The notes beneath the pieces were generated by a model that made no database searches, was not told where the DNA came from, and was given only the letters and a program-made list of their open reading frames with translations. A stretch of 64,000 nucleotides of DNA from Dorea_A sp016295505. Lineage in GTDB: Bacteria; Bacillota; Clostridia; Lachnospirales; Lachnospiraceae. Position numbers and translations under genes: made by a program. Below, piece by piece: positions 8,265 to 17,486 of the stretch (positions within the stretch are counted from its first letter, which is position 1; every line of letters starts with the position of its first letter). The stretch covers positions 62,001-126,000 of the forward strand of contig NZ_JBDOHS010000008.1 in assembly GCF_039832105.1 (NCBI RefSeq), read 5' to 3'.

Positions 8265-8855
8265 TTACACTATATTGTGTACCTCTTCGTAGGAAAAGCC
8301 TTTTCGCACCAGATATGCCATCATTTTCTGCCTTTTTTCCCGTCCGGCAGTCTTTGGATCATAACCTTTTTTTCTCAGAAGTGTCTCTATCGCACATCTG
8401 GAATCCTCTTTGTGATAGCACTCGTCCAGTGCTTCTTCAATCAGTTCTGCGTCCAGACCTTTTCCGCAAAGCAGTGCGTATATTTCTTTTCTGCTCTTTT
8501 TATCTTTACGATACTCCACAAAATTTCTCGCATACTCTCTGTCATTGATATACCCGAAAGACTTTACGTATTCCATGGCCTCATCCACAATATCCTCCGG
8601 ATATCCGTTCTGACTAAGCTTTGTTCTCAGCTGCACCTCTGTTCTTCCCATATCTGTCAACAGATGCATCGCTTTTAATTTTGCCCTTTTTACAGATTCT
8701 TTTCTCAGTACACCATAGGTCTCTTCTTCCAAAATGGCATCAACTGCTATATGATAGTGAGACAGTTCGCTTTTATATAACGTAAAAGCGAACTGTCCGT
8801 CTACATACACTTTATATCTTGTCTTCGATGCCGGTTCAATACTGGTAACCGTCAT
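8265..8855 (-). CDS. recX: RecA-regulatory protein RecX
   Basis: 196 residues made of repeated three-helix units typical of RecX, with signatures such as AMHLLTDMGRTEVQLRTKL, FGYINDREYARNFVEYR and RKEIYALLCGKG. RecX caps or destabilises RecA filaments. It starts 2 bases after the recA stop, so the two are cotranscribed and share SOS control. Length is within the usual 150-270 range for Firmicutes. Confidence 0.93.
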   Translation of the reverse strand: MTVTSIEPASKTRYKVYVDGQFAFTLYKSELSHYHIAVDAILEEETYGVLRKESVKRAKLKAMHLLTDMGRTEVQLRTKLSQNGYPEDIVDEAMEYVKSFGYINDREYARNFVEYRKDKKSRKEIYALLCGKGLDAELIEEALDECYHKEDSRCAIETLLRKKGYDPKTAGREKRQKMMAYLVRKGFSYEEVHNIV

Positions 8856-8857
8856 AT

Positions 8858-9937
8858 CTATTCTTCCTCTTTTACAGCCGCAGCTTTTTTCGAAGTTGAT
8901 TTTGCTGAAGCAGGTTTTTCTTCCGTCGTTTCTTCAGGCTCTTCTCCGATATGGTAATGTATCCGGATCTTTTTCTCCAGTTCCTCCATAATCTCCGGAT
9001 GTTCAGAAAGATAGATCTTTGCATTCTCCCGTCCCTGACCGATCTTATCTCCGTTATACGCAAACCAGGATCCGCTCTTGCTTACCAAATTACAGTTTAC
9101 GGCAAGATCCAGAATATCTCCTTCCTGAGAAATCCCCTTTCCGAACATGATATCAAATTCTGCTTCCTTAAATGGAGGCGCAATCTTATTCTTAACAATC
9201 TTCACACGGGTTCTGTTTCCAATCATCTCTCCATTCTGCTTCAATGTCTCAATCCTTCTGACATCCATACGAACAGAAGCATAGAATTTCAGTGCACGTC
9301 CGCCTGTCGTTGTCTCCGGATTACCGAACATTACTCCGACTTTTTCACGCAGCTGATTGATAAATATAACCACACAATTGGACTTGCTGATCACCGGAGT
9401 AAGCTTACGAAGCGCCTGAGACATCAGTCTTGCCTGAAGTCCCACATGACTGTCTCCCATATCGCCTTCAATCTCCTGCTTTGGTACAAGTGCAGCAACC
9501 GAGTCAATAACAATGATATCCATGGCACCGGATCTTACCATCGTCTCGGTAATCTCCAGAGCCTGATCACCACTGTCCGGCTGAGAAATATATAATTCAT
9601 CAATATCCACACCGATATTCTTCGCATAGACCGGATCCAGCGCATGCTCTGCATCAATAAATCCGGCGATCCCGCCTCTTTTCTGTACTTCAGCGATCAT
9701 ATGGAGTGCAACCGTTGTCTTACCACTGGATTCCGGTCCATATATTTCAACAATACGTCCCTTGGGAACTCCCCCAAGTCCAAGAGCCAGATCCAGACTC
9801 AGAGAACCGGTTGGAATCGTCTCAACTGCAACCTGTGCAGATGGATCGCCCAGACGCATGACGGTTCCTTTTCCATAATCCTTCTCTAATTTTGCAATCG
9901 CAGCATCAAGCGCGCGTTTTTTATTCTCATTTACCAT
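8858..9937 (-). CDS. recA: Recombinase RecA
   Basis: 359 residues starting MVNENKKRALDAAIAKLEKDYG at 9937, with a ribosome site AAAGGAG; an upstream in-frame ATG overlaps that site. Walker A is GPESSGKT (67-74), Walker B is IIVIDSVAAL and loop L2 holds MFGNPETTTGG. RecA drives homologous recombination and LexA self-cleavage. The C-terminus ends in a Lys/Ala/Glu-rich tail. Directly upstream are a consensus-like promoter and a perfect LexA box. Confidence 0.98.
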   Translation of the reverse strand: MVNENKKRALDAAIAKLEKDYGKGTVMRLGDPSAQVAVETIPTGSLSLDLALGLGGVPKGRIVEIYGPESSGKTTVALHMIAEVQKRGGIAGFIDAEHALDPVYAKNIGVDIDELYISQPDSGDQALEITETMVRSGAMDIIVIDSVAALVPKQEIEGDMGDSHVGLQARLMSQALRKLTPVISKSNCVVIFINQLREKVGVMFGNPETTTGGRALKFYASVRMDVRRIETLKQNGEMIGNRTRVKIVKNKIAPPFKEAEFDIMFGKGISQEGDILDLAVNCNLVSKSGSWFAYNGDKIGQGRENAKIYLSEHPEIMEELEKKIRIHYHIGEEPEETTEEKPASAKSTSKKAAAVKEEE

Positions 9938-9961
9938 GATTACTTCTCCTTTTTCGCACAT

Positions 9962-9975
9962 CGAACGAGTGTTCG
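9962..9975. promoter_or_regulatory. LexA/DinR SOS box of recA
   Basis: CGAACGAGTGTTCG is a perfect CGAAC-N4-GTTCG site, the Gram-positive LexA box. It lies just downstream of the recA -10, so bound LexA would block transcription of recA-recX until DNA damage. Confidence 0.85.
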
Positions 9976-9988
9976 CTTTCTGATTAAT

Positions 9989-10017
9989 ATAGTATTATAC
10001 TTCGCTCTAAATGTCAA
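9989..10017 (-). promoter_or_regulatory. Promoter of recA-recX
   Basis: Minus-strand TTGACA (10012-10017), 17-base spacer, TACTAT (9989-9994), directly upstream of the LexA box. Confidence 0.75.
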
Positions 10018-10127
10018 TCAAAAAATGTTTCTACCTTTGGAAATTCTTTTACAGATCTGTAAGCAGGAATACTGCATGACTTCTTATAAGATATCATTAA
10101 AATACCACAATTTCCCCATTACCGTCA

Positions 10128-10184
10128 ACAGGGATCGATACAAAAAATATAGAAGCATTCCATATTTTTCACATCGATCCCTGT
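10128..10184. repeat. Long hairpin between recA promoter and alpha-glucosidase
   Basis: Perfect 12-base arms ACAGGGATCGAT and ATCGATCCCTGT, with a second inner pairing AAAAATAT/ATATTTTT around an 11-base loop. The gap 10018-10226 otherwise shows no gene. No strong T-run follows on either strand, so it is not a textbook terminator, though it may end the alpha-glucosidase transcript. Confidence 0.6.
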
Positions 10185-10226
10185 CAGTATTTCTGTGTAT
10201 ATTTAAACAATATTTCTGTTCTGTAA

Positions 10227-11912
10227 TTACTTCACACTGAGTACAACCACATCACATGGATGTAACGTAACCTTCGTCTCTCCAATTTCCAGCTTCCGTT
10301 CCGTATTAGCAAGAAGCATCTGATCTGCCGCAGTCCCAAGTTCCCGCTTTAGATCCACCGTCTGCTCCCGGGTTCCGAAGTTTGCAAGAACCACAGCCTG
10401 CGATGTCTCTGCACGTCTGGCAAACGCAAATATCTGTTCATCCTTTTCCAGAAACGGAATGAATTCTCCCTGTGCGAATACCTCACGCCACTTCGGATCT
10501 TTTTTCAGGCGAATCAGTTTTCGATAATAATTCAGCACAGAATTCGGATCCTTTTCCTGAGATGCCACATTGATCTCCCGACAATTTTCATTCACTTTAA
10601 TCCAGGGTGTCCCATCCGTGAACCCTGCGGATACACTGTCATCCCACTGCATCGGAGTTCTCGCATTATCACGGCTGTGGCGGCAGCACGCCTCCAATGC
10701 CTCCTCTTTGCTGCAGCCGGCATCCAGCGCTGCCTGATACTGATGATAAGTATCAATATCATCATATTCGTTCACATCGCTCATCCGGCAGTTGACCATT
10801 CCAATCTCCTGCCCCTGATAGATAAACGGAATTCCACGAAGGAGAATACTTATGGTGCCAAGCATTTTTGCTCCGTCCGGTGTTTTTGCATGTTCCGGAA
10901 GATAACGGCTCGCTCCTCTTGGTTCATCATGATTTTCAATGATATTGGCGAGGAATGCCTTTCCCTGGCACCTCAGCTGAGAATCTATGATCGTCTTTTT
11001 CCACTCCGTGAATTCAGCCTCCTTCGCATCATACCACCCTTTTTCACCTTCTGTCAGAATATGCGGCGCAAAATCAAACATGGTAGAAAAGTACCCATCA
11101 TCTCCTGCAAACTGCTCAAGCTCAGATTCTTTCATATTAAAGACTTCTCCTACCGTAAATGCATCGTACTTTGCAAAGGTCTTTTGCTTTAACTCACCCA
11201 GAAACTCGCCGATTCCCTCTGCTTCTTCTACCATATGAACGCAGGATCTTAATCCGTCCGGTCCGTCTGGTTCACAATCCGGAAATGTAAGATTTTTCTT
11301 AATATTAATGATCGCATCAATCCGAAATCCTGCAATTCCCTTATCCAGCCACCAGTTTACCATCTCAAAAAGTTCCTGGCGGACTCTGGGATTTTCCCAG
11401 TTCAGATCCGGCTGCTCTTTTGCAAACATATGCAGGTAATACTTGTCCGTTCCCGGCACCTGTTCCCACGCACTTCCTCCGAAATAAGACCGGTAATTGT
11501 TCGGCGGATTCCCATTTTTTCCTTTTACAAAATAAAAGTAATCTGCATATTTCCCTTCCGGATCCTTAAGTGCCTCCTGAAACCACTCATGCTTGTCTGA
11601 ACAATGGTTGATCACCAGATCCATTACGATCTGAATATGATGCTCTTTTGCCTTTTCCAGCAGTTCATCGAATTCTTCCATAGTCCCGAATTCTTCTGCA
11701 ATCTTATAATAATCGGATATATCATATCCCTGATCTACAAAAGGAGACTGATAGATGGGAGACAGCCACAGCAGATCAATTCCCAGACTTTCCAGGTAAT
11801 CCAGTTTTTCAATAATCCCCCGCAGGTCTCCTATTCCGTCACCATTGCTGTCTTTAAAACTCTTGGGATAGATCTGATACGCAACTTTATCATGCCACCA
11901 TTTTGTCTTCAT
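10227..11912 (-). CDS. GH13 alpha-glucosidase (oligo-1,6-glucosidase/maltase type)
   Basis: 561 residues, no signal peptide, so a cytoplasmic enzyme that trims imported malto- or isomalto-oligosaccharides to glucose. The start WWHDKVAYQIYPKSFKDSNGDGIGD is characteristic. Catalytic residues are visible as D199 (GFRIDA), E256 (GEVFN) and D329 (ENHDEPR). The residue after the nucleophile is Ala; in this subfamily Val there goes with alpha-1,6 preference and Ala/Thr with alpha-1,4, so a maltase-like preference is a reasonable inference. No sugar transporter or regulator adjoins it, and no clear promoter is seen in the 60 bases upstream. Confidence 0.9.
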   Translation of the reverse strand: MKTKWWHDKVAYQIYPKSFKDSNGDGIGDLRGIIEKLDYLESLGIDLLWLSPIYQSPFVDQGYDISDYYKIAEEFGTMEEFDELLEKAKEHHIQIVMDLVINHCSDKHEWFQEALKDPEGKYADYFYFVKGKNGNPPNNYRSYFGGSAWEQVPGTDKYYLHMFAKEQPDLNWENPRVRQELFEMVNWWLDKGIAGFRIDAIINIKKNLTFPDCEPDGPDGLRSCVHMVEEAEGIGEFLGELKQKTFAKYDAFTVGEVFNMKESELEQFAGDDGYFSTMFDFAPHILTEGEKGWYDAKEAEFTEWKKTIIDSQLRCQGKAFLANIIENHDEPRGASRYLPEHAKTPDGAKMLGTISILLRGIPFIYQGQEIGMVNCRMSDVNEYDDIDTYHQYQAALDAGCSKEEALEACCRHSRDNARTPMQWDDSVSAGFTDGTPWIKVNENCREINVASQEKDPNSVLNYYRKLIRLKKDPKWREVFAQGEFIPFLEKDEQIFAFARRAETSQAVVLANFGTREQTVDLKRELGTAADQMLLANTERKLEIGETKVTLHPCDVVVLSVK

Positions 11913-11972
11913 AAATAATATCCTCCGTCAAAGCTTCTTCCTTTCACATACTGATCTCCATGCCTGACCCTC

Positions 11973-12440
11973 TTATAATTCTCTGCACACATCGATCCAG
12001 GCTTTAGAACGGCTGTACTTTTCCAGCTCCGGTATCGTAAGTTCAATCATACTGTTACCGCTTCCTGCCGCCGGAAACACCGTTTCAAATCGTTTCAGCG
12101 ATTCATCCAGATATACATCTATGCCTTCGTGAATTCCAAACGGGCACACACCGCCTACCGCATGTCCGATCATCGGTTCGACATCTTCGAACTTCAGCAT
12201 ATGTGCTTTACATCCAAAATACTTTCGATACTTTTTATTATCAATCTTTCGATCCCCCGCCGTCACGATCAGAATTGCTGATTCTCCCATGTAGAAAGAC
12301 AATGTCTTTGCTATACGCTGTGGTTCGCATCCCAGCGCCTCTGCCGCTTCCTCAACCGTTGCACTGGAATGCTCTTCTTCTCTTACCCTTTCTTCCATTC
12401 CATATTGTCTGAAATATTCTCTTACTCTTTCGATAGACAT
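11973..12440 (-). CDS. YbaK/EbsC-family aminoacyl-tRNA deacylase
   Basis: 155 residues, start MSIERVREYFRQYG at 12440 behind AAAGGAGACG. It belongs to the YbaK/ProX editing family: EEAAEALGCEPQRIAKTLSF, then GDRKIDNKKYRKYFG and VGGVCPFGI motifs. Members hydrolyse mischarged tRNAs, often Cys-tRNA(Pro), in trans. The exact tRNA substrate is not decidable from sequence. It lies 60 bases upstream of the alpha-glucosidase on the same strand, with no functional link evident. Confidence 0.85.
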   Translation of the reverse strand: MSIERVREYFRQYGMEERVREEEHSSATVEEAAEALGCEPQRIAKTLSFYMGESAILIVTAGDRKIDNKKYRKYFGCKAHMLKFEDVEPMIGHAVGGVCPFGIHEGIDVYLDESLKRFETVFPAAGSGNSMIELTIPELEKYSRSKAWIDVCREL

Positions 12441-12526
12441 TTGCTTTCGTCTCCTTTTGTATATTGACACATTTTCTTTATTATAAAAGCATCACCCCTG
12501 AAAATCAACCGCCGTCCTTCTTTCCA

Positions 12527-13762
12527 TCAGAGGCACAGCTTTTTCACAAGCCATGACAGGCACCACTTCAGATCCCGTTTTTCCACCGTTTCTGACGTTA
12601 CAACCGAAAACACACCTATTTCCCGTTCTTCAAGGTAATAGCTTACGCTTCCCACTTTCTTCCCTGCTTTTACAGGCGCTTCCAGTTCCTGAGTAATCTG
12701 TTTTTCTGTCCGGATGCTTTCTCCCTCGCCGAGTAGTATTCTGAGACTTCCGCCCTTTTCTTCAAACTCCAGCGACACCCCGACACAATCTGTATATGGA
12801 TTCTGATCCGATACGGCACCGGACACAGATAACTTTGGAAGCGACAGTTCCTTCCATACATTCTGATAATGATAGTGTTCGATTCCATATTCCATAAGCT
12901 TTCTGGTATCTGCCCATTTATACCCTTTATGATCCGGCCATCCGCACGCCAGAAGCGCAACGATAAATGTACGGTCATCTTTTCTTAAGGCACCCACATA
13001 ACAATACCCTGCTTCTCCGGTAAATCCGGTCTTTCCGGTCAAAGCCCCATCCATCATATCCAGAAATGCATTGTGGTTATTACAGGAAAATGAACGACTC
13101 TGCTCAACATTCTGAAACTGATAGAATCTGGTCGCGGTGATCTCCAGAAACTCCTCTTTTGCTGGAGATTCCATGATACAATATCTCATGATCCTCGCAA
13201 GATCCCTGGCAGTCGTCGAATGCGTTCCTCCATCATCTTCTCCGTCCAGACCATTTGGTGTTACAAAATAAGTGTGGTCACATCCTATCTCTTTTGCCTT
13301 CTGATTCATCATGTCAACAAAGGCCTCTGATGTTCCGGCGATTCCCTCTGCGATGACCACCGCAGTGTCATTATGAGACTCCAGCATCAGAGAATACAGC
13401 AGATCTGTGAGATAAAATTCTTCTCCATCCTGCACCCCAAGCTTCACTTTGGGCTGTCCGGCCGCATATTCTGATGCGGTCACCGTCTGTCCATCTTCCA
13501 TCTGCTCCAGCGCAAGAATGCAGGTCATAATCTTTGTCGTACTCGCCATCGGTCTTATGACGTCTTCTTCTTTTCCAAACAAAACACGCCCACTGTCGGC
13601 ATCCATCAATACAGCCGACCGGGCGTACAGGTTCTCCGGCATGTCCCCTGTCTTCTGTTCTCCGCTCTCTTCTGCACAAAGAGGCAGCACGGATAACCAG
13701 AATAGTACAACCATCAGGATCAGACTCTGCCATATACGTATCTTTTTCATTCCACACACCAT
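12527..13762 (-). CDS. D-alanyl-D-alanine carboxypeptidase (DacA-like, S11)
   Basis: 411 residues. An N-terminal signal sequence (hydrophobic stretch about 12-29) leads into an S11 peptidase domain that removes the terminal D-Ala from peptidoglycan stem peptides. Active-site motifs: S74-TT-K77, S129-H-N131 and K244-T-G. A C-terminal PBP5-like beta domain follows. The C-terminus has no obvious amphipathic anchor. Start: ATG at 13762; a second ATG four codons later is a fair alternative because no strong ribosome site separates them. It is a paralogue of the DacF-like protein at 16.3-17.5 kb. Confidence 0.9.
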   Translation of the reverse strand: MVCGMKKIRIWQSLILMVVLFWLSVLPLCAEESGEQKTGDMPENLYARSAVLMDADSGRVLFGKEEDVIRPMASTTKIMTCILALEQMEDGQTVTASEYAAGQPKVKLGVQDGEEFYLTDLLYSLMLESHNDTAVVIAEGIAGTSEAFVDMMNQKAKEIGCDHTYFVTPNGLDGEDDGGTHSTTARDLARIMRYCIMESPAKEEFLEITATRFYQFQNVEQSRSFSCNNHNAFLDMMDGALTGKTGFTGEAGYCYVGALRKDDRTFIVALLACGWPDHKGYKWADTRKLMEYGIEHYHYQNVWKELSLPKLSVSGAVSDQNPYTDCVGVSLEFEEKGGSLRILLGEGESIRTEKQITQELEAPVKAGKKVGSVSYYLEEREIGVFSVVTSETVEKRDLKWCLSWLVKKLCL

Positions 13763-13817
13763 ATATCACCATGTTAATGTAATATATGTGTATTCCGGCA
13801 CTTCTATGCCGGTATTC

Positions 13818-14396
13818 TCAGATGTCCAGCCGAAGCTGCACTTCCTCCTCTGCTTCTTCTTTAAAACTTTCCACCTGTTCCGGATTCAGGCTTGGAAGTT
13901 CTTCCAGTGACTGCACACTGAATCTTCGCAGGAACTCTTCTGTCGTCCCGAAAAGAATCGGCTTTCCAGGTGCATCCATTCTTCCACGCTCACAGACAAG
14001 GTTGTATTCTACCAGTTTATTAACCGCATGATCAGACTTCACTCCACGGATCTTCTCAATCTCCAGCTTTGTCACCGGCTGTTTGTATGCGATGATCGCA
14101 AGCGTCTCAAGCAGGACATCTGTAAGCACATATCTTTTCGGTTGCTTTGCCACCCGGATCAGATACTCATACATTTCTTTTTTGGTACACATCTGAAAAG
14201 AATTATCCAGTTCAATGATCCGAACACCTCTGTCCTGAGCGTCATATTTGTCCATCATCTGATGTATGATCTTGCGTGTTGTAGCCTCATCATGTTCTAT
14301 TGCAGATGCAATTTTACTTAACTCCACAGATTCTCCCATGGTAAATAAAATTGCTTCAATTACACCTTCTAATTTACTAATCTCCAATTCTTCCAT
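13818..14396 (-). CDS. scpB: Segregation and condensation protein ScpB
   Basis: 192 residues, start MEELEISKLEGVIEAILFTMGE at 14396. ScpB is a dimeric winged-helix partner that bridges ScpA and the SMC ring in chromosome segregation. The family signature EAILFTMGESVELSKIA and LETLAIIAYKQPVTKLEIEKIRGV is clear. The start lies 1 base after the scpA stop, which indicates translational coupling; an upstream in-frame ATG inside scpA is less likely. Confidence 0.95.
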   Translation of the reverse strand: MEELEISKLEGVIEAILFTMGESVELSKIASAIEHDEATTRKIIHQMMDKYDAQDRGVRIIELDNSFQMCTKKEMYEYLIRVAKQPKRYVLTDVLLETLAIIAYKQPVTKLEIEKIRGVKSDHAVNKLVEYNLVCERGRMDAPGKPILFGTTEEFLRRFSVQSLEELPSLNPEQVESFKEEAEEEVQLRLDI

Positions 14397-14397
14397 T

Positions 14398-15162
14398 CTA
14401 CCTTTCCCCGTTATCGCCATCCACTCTGGATGTTATGGTAATCTCATCAAATGGCTGATTCTGCTCAATATAGATTACGCCTTCCTTCATCAGCTGCAGA
14501 ATCGCCAGAAATGTAACCACCACCTGCGTTCTTGAACTCTGACTGGATAAAAGTTCCCGAAAATCAAACTTTTTGTGCTCTCTTGCATACGCAGTCACAT
14601 AAGAAAGCTTGTCCGGAAGTGTCACCTCTTCCTTTTCAATCTTTCCAAACTTACTGCGGACCGGATCCACCTTATCAACCTGACGCTTCATCACATCCTG
14701 AAAGATGCGGTTCAGCTTTGCCAGCGTAAGATCGCCAAGAAGCGCATCCATATTCACAGGTTCTTCATATTCCCGCACCTCTTCCGGGATCGTCGGATTC
14801 TTGTACATCACCTGTTCTCCGTCCATCTCCCGGTCTTTCAGTTCATAGGACATATACTTATACATCTTATACTCCAGGAGCTGTTCCACCAGTTCCTGTC
14901 TCGGATCCTCTTCTTCTCCTTCTTCATTTACTTCCTTCGGAAGAAGCATCCGGCACTTGATATCCAGAAGCGTAGCTGCCATGACAAGGAATTCACTCAT
15001 AATATTCAGATCCTCTTCCTCCATGGCCTTAATATATTCCATATATTGATTTGTAATCTCCACGATCGGGATATCGTATATATCAATTTTATTTTTATCA
15101 ATCAGATGCAGGAGCAGGTCCAGAGGACCTTCAAACACCTGAAGTTTTACCGGAATTCCCAT
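14398..15162 (-). CDS. scpA: Segregation and condensation protein ScpA
   Basis: 254 residues, full length. ScpA is the kleisin that closes the SMC ring. The N-terminus PVKLQVFEGPLDLLLHLIDKNKIDIYDIPI is diagnostic, and the C-terminal winged helix (VVTFLAILQLMKEGVIYIEQ) is present. It has its own promoter and is coupled to scpB. The smc gene is not in the window. Confidence 0.96.
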   Translation of the reverse strand: MGIPVKLQVFEGPLDLLLHLIDKNKIDIYDIPIVEITNQYMEYIKAMEEEDLNIMSEFLVMAATLLDIKCRMLLPKEVNEEGEEEDPRQELVEQLLEYKMYKYMSYELKDREMDGEQVMYKNPTIPEEVREYEEPVNMDALLGDLTLAKLNRIFQDVMKRQVDKVDPVRSKFGKIEKEEVTLPDKLSYVTAYAREHKKFDFRELLSSQSSRTQVVVTFLAILQLMKEGVIYIEQNQPFDEITITSRVDGDNGER

Positions 15163-15244
15163 TGATTTTCCTCATTTTCCATCTATCTTCTATCTAATGT
15201 CCCTGTCAGACATGGACGTGATACTCTGTCATAATAACTTTACT

Positions 15245-15273
15245 ATTATACAGGATTTTTCTTCATTACTCAA
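15245..15273 (-). promoter_or_regulatory. Promoter of scpAB
   Basis: Minus-strand TTGAGT (15268-15273), 17-base spacer, TATAAT (15245-15250). The -35 overlaps the stop codon of the upstream phosphoesterase gene. A roughly 80-base leader follows. Confidence 0.65.
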
Positions 15274-16139
15274 GCATTATCGCCGGAAAACTCCAGCACG
15301 ATCAATTCCGGCGGATTCAGGATCCGAATCGGCACAGAATGCGTCCCAAGTCCTCTGCTCACAACCGTAACTGTATCTTCCTCCCGATAGATATCTCCGG
15401 AATATCGCGGAAATAACCTGAAATTTGGTGCAATGACTCCGCCGATTCCCGGAATCCTGGCCACACCTCCATGATAATGGCCACAGAGAATCAGGTCCGC
15501 ACCCCAGGACTGATATTCTTTTACATAATCCGGATTATGCGCAAGAAGGATCTGATATCCTGCTCCCGCTCTCCCTACCAGCTCAGTGATGACAGATACC
15601 GGAAGTTTCCCTGACCCCAAATGTCTGTACCCCGAAAGAGGGATCTCAAGCCCTGTAATCACGATCCTGACATCCCCCAGCTCCCATACAGACGACTCAT
15701 TTTCCAGAAAATGAATCCCTGCTTTCACAAGCTGATCCTTATATGTCTCATACGATTGCTCGTATTGTTCCGGAAGTTCTTTTAACTTCTGCTCATGATT
15801 GCCATTGGCATAATAGACCGGACAGATATCCGGAAGCTTTGCAAGAAAAGCCAGCGTCCCTTCATACGAATTCCCATCCTTTCTGACCAGCATATCACCT
15901 CCGATCAGAATACCGTCCGGGTGAAGTCTTTCAATCTCCTCCAGCAATTTCTCATTATCTTTTCCATAGCTTCGATTATGAAGATCACTCAGGAATAATA
16001 CACGTTTATCTTCCTGTAACTTTGCAAGCTTTGGTGATGAGATCTGATAAAATGTAGTTTTAAAATTCCGAAGTTCTCTGAGATTTTCCAGCAGAACAAG
16101 TACAATCATTATAATTAAAATGCCAAGTATAATCTTCAA
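15270..16139 (-). CDS. Membrane-anchored metallophosphoesterase (YkuE-like)
   Basis: 289 residues, TTG start at 16139 behind AAGGAGAG. An N-terminal hydrophobic anchor (residues 3-18) is followed by a calcineurin-type phosphoesterase domain with all metal motifs: DLHNRS, GGD, GNHE, LLAHNPD and GHYHGG. Relatives such as B. subtilis YkuE act at the cell wall, so a lipid-pyrophosphate or envelope substrate is plausible but unproved. It sits between two DD-carboxypeptidase genes, which supports an envelope role. Confidence 0.85.
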   Translation of the reverse strand: MKIILGILIIMIVLVLLENLRELRNFKTTFYQISSPKLAKLQEDKRVLFLSDLHNRSYGKDNEKLLEEIERLHPDGILIGGDMLVRKDGNSYEGTLAFLAKLPDICPVYYANGNHEQKLKELPEQYEQSYETYKDQLVKAGIHFLENESSVWELGDVRIVITGLEIPLSGYRHLGSGKLPVSVITELVGRAGAGYQILLAHNPDYVKEYQSWGADLILCGHYHGGVARIPGIGGVIAPNFRLFPRYSGDIYREEDTVTVVSRGLGTHSVPIRILNPPELIVLEFSGDNA

Positions 16140-16208
16140 ATGTTTCTCTCCTTTTCGTCTTGCATCATTATATAATTATTCGAAAGAATTTGCAATCAGA
16201 GAAAAGAA

Positions 16209-16257
16209 AACAGGAATTGTTTCCATGTACAGGCGTACATCTTCGACAATCCCTGTT
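16209..16257 (-). terminator. Terminator downstream of dacF
   Basis: Two nested hairpins: outer arms AACAGG-ATTGT and ACAAT-CCTGTT, inner arms ATGTAC/GTACAT around a 4-base loop. On the minus strand TTTTCTTTT follows. It lies 18 bases past the dacF stop. Confidence 0.7.
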
Positions 16258-16274
16258 TTATTACATATCTTCTG

Positions 16275-17486
16275 TTACAGCAGAAATTCTTCCAGCGTAT
16301 CACTCACCGCGCTTTGATAATTCATTTTCTCAACAGTCTCTTCCGCAACAATATCCACACTTCCAATCTTCTGTTCTTCAAGATAATATCCGACTTCACC
16401 CACCTTCTGTCCTTTTTTCACCGGCGCTCTTACCGGTTCCTTCACTTCTGCTTTCCGCTCGATCTGACTTAAGTTCGCTCCCGTTGTATCTACATAGGAA
16501 AACACTTTCTCCTGCCTGACATTCACGGTCTTTTCCACTCCCTTTGACACTTTGACCGGTTCTATGGGCAATACCTCTTTTTCTTCATAACATTGACATT
16601 TCCCAAACCCGTGATTCAAAAGTGTAATGGCATCTTTTACCCGTGTTTTGCTGTCCGGAGCCGCCATAATTACTGCGATCAGATCTATACCATCCTTTCT
16701 GGCCGTTGCAGAAACACAGAATTTCGCTTTGCCGGTAGACCCCGTCTTCAGTCCGGTGGCATATTCATACTGGCGAATCAGCTTATTTGTGTTAGTGAGC
16801 CCGAATTCCGAAGTTCCTTTTTTTGTAGTATGCGTAATATTCTCCATCCATATCTTACAATAATCATAGATCTGAGGATATGTAATGATAAGCTCCCGGG
16901 ACATCAGTGCAATATCTCTCGCCGTGGTAAGATGTCCATCCGTATCCAGCCCGTTACAGTTGACAAAATGTGTATTCTCCATTCCAAGCTCCCCGGCACG
17001 CCGATTCATCTGCGCAACGAATTCTTCTTCATTTCCGCAGATATATTCCGCCATCGCCACACAGGCATCATTGGCACTTGCAACAGAGATACATTTGATC
17101 ATGGTTTCAACCGTCTGCGTCTCTCCAGGCTCCAGAAACACCTGTGAACCTCCCATAGACGCGGCATATTCCGAGGTAGTCACCTCATCCTCGAGCCCGA
17201 TCTGTCCTGACTCCAGTGCATCAAAGATTAAAAGGAGCGTCATGACCTTCGTCACACTTGCAGGCGGAAGCTGCTCATCCGGATTCTTTTCATAGATCAC
17301 CTGACCGGTCGAAGCCTCCATCAGGATTGCAGAAGGAGCAGTGATCTGAAGTCCTGCTTCCTGCTGTTCTGTTTTCTGTTGTTCCTCCGCTGTCTGGCCG
17401 TCATTTTCATCCTCTCTTGCTGATGTCGCATATACGGGCTGTATACACAGCATCAGACTTATGAGTACCGCCAGAATCCTTACCAT
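16275..17486 (-). CDS. dacF: D-alanyl-D-alanine carboxypeptidase DacF-like
   Basis: 403 residues with a cleavable signal peptide (MVRILAVLISLMLCIQPVYA) and an S11 domain. Active-site motifs are S77-VT-K80, S137-A-N139 and K247-T-G. A PBP5-like C-terminal beta domain follows. The arrangement of AGLQITAPSAILMEASTGQVIYEKN matches the clostridial DacF group, which in Bacillus trims spore-cortex peptides; vegetative DD-carboxypeptidases look similar, so the sporulation role is inferred. The ribosome site is AAGGAGAGG. It is monocistronic, with a terminator downstream. Confidence 0.85.
   Translation of the reverse strand: MVRILAVLISLMLCIQPVYATSAREDENDGQTAEEQQKTEQQEAGLQITAPSAILMEASTGQVIYEKNPDEQLPPASVTKVMTLLLIFDALESGQIGLEDEVTTSEYAASMGGSQVFLEPGETQTVETMIKCISVASANDACVAMAEYICGNEEEFVAQMNRRAGELGMENTHFVNCNGLDTDGHLTTARDIALMSRELIITYPQIYDYCKIWMENITHTTKKGTSEFGLTNTNKLIRQYEYATGLKTGSTGKAKFCVSATARKDGIDLIAVIMAAPDSKTRVKDAITLLNHGFGKCQCYEEKEVLPIEPVKVSKGVEKTVNVRQEKVFSYVDTTGANLSQIERKAEVKEPVRAPVKKGQKVGEVGYYLEEQKIGSVDIVAEETVEKMNYQSAVSDTLEEFLL

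Noticed and set aside
10018..10226. A gene or structured RNA in the recA to alpha-glucosidase gap
   Set aside because: Besides the hairpin, no open frame with a ribosome site or known RNA motif is seen.
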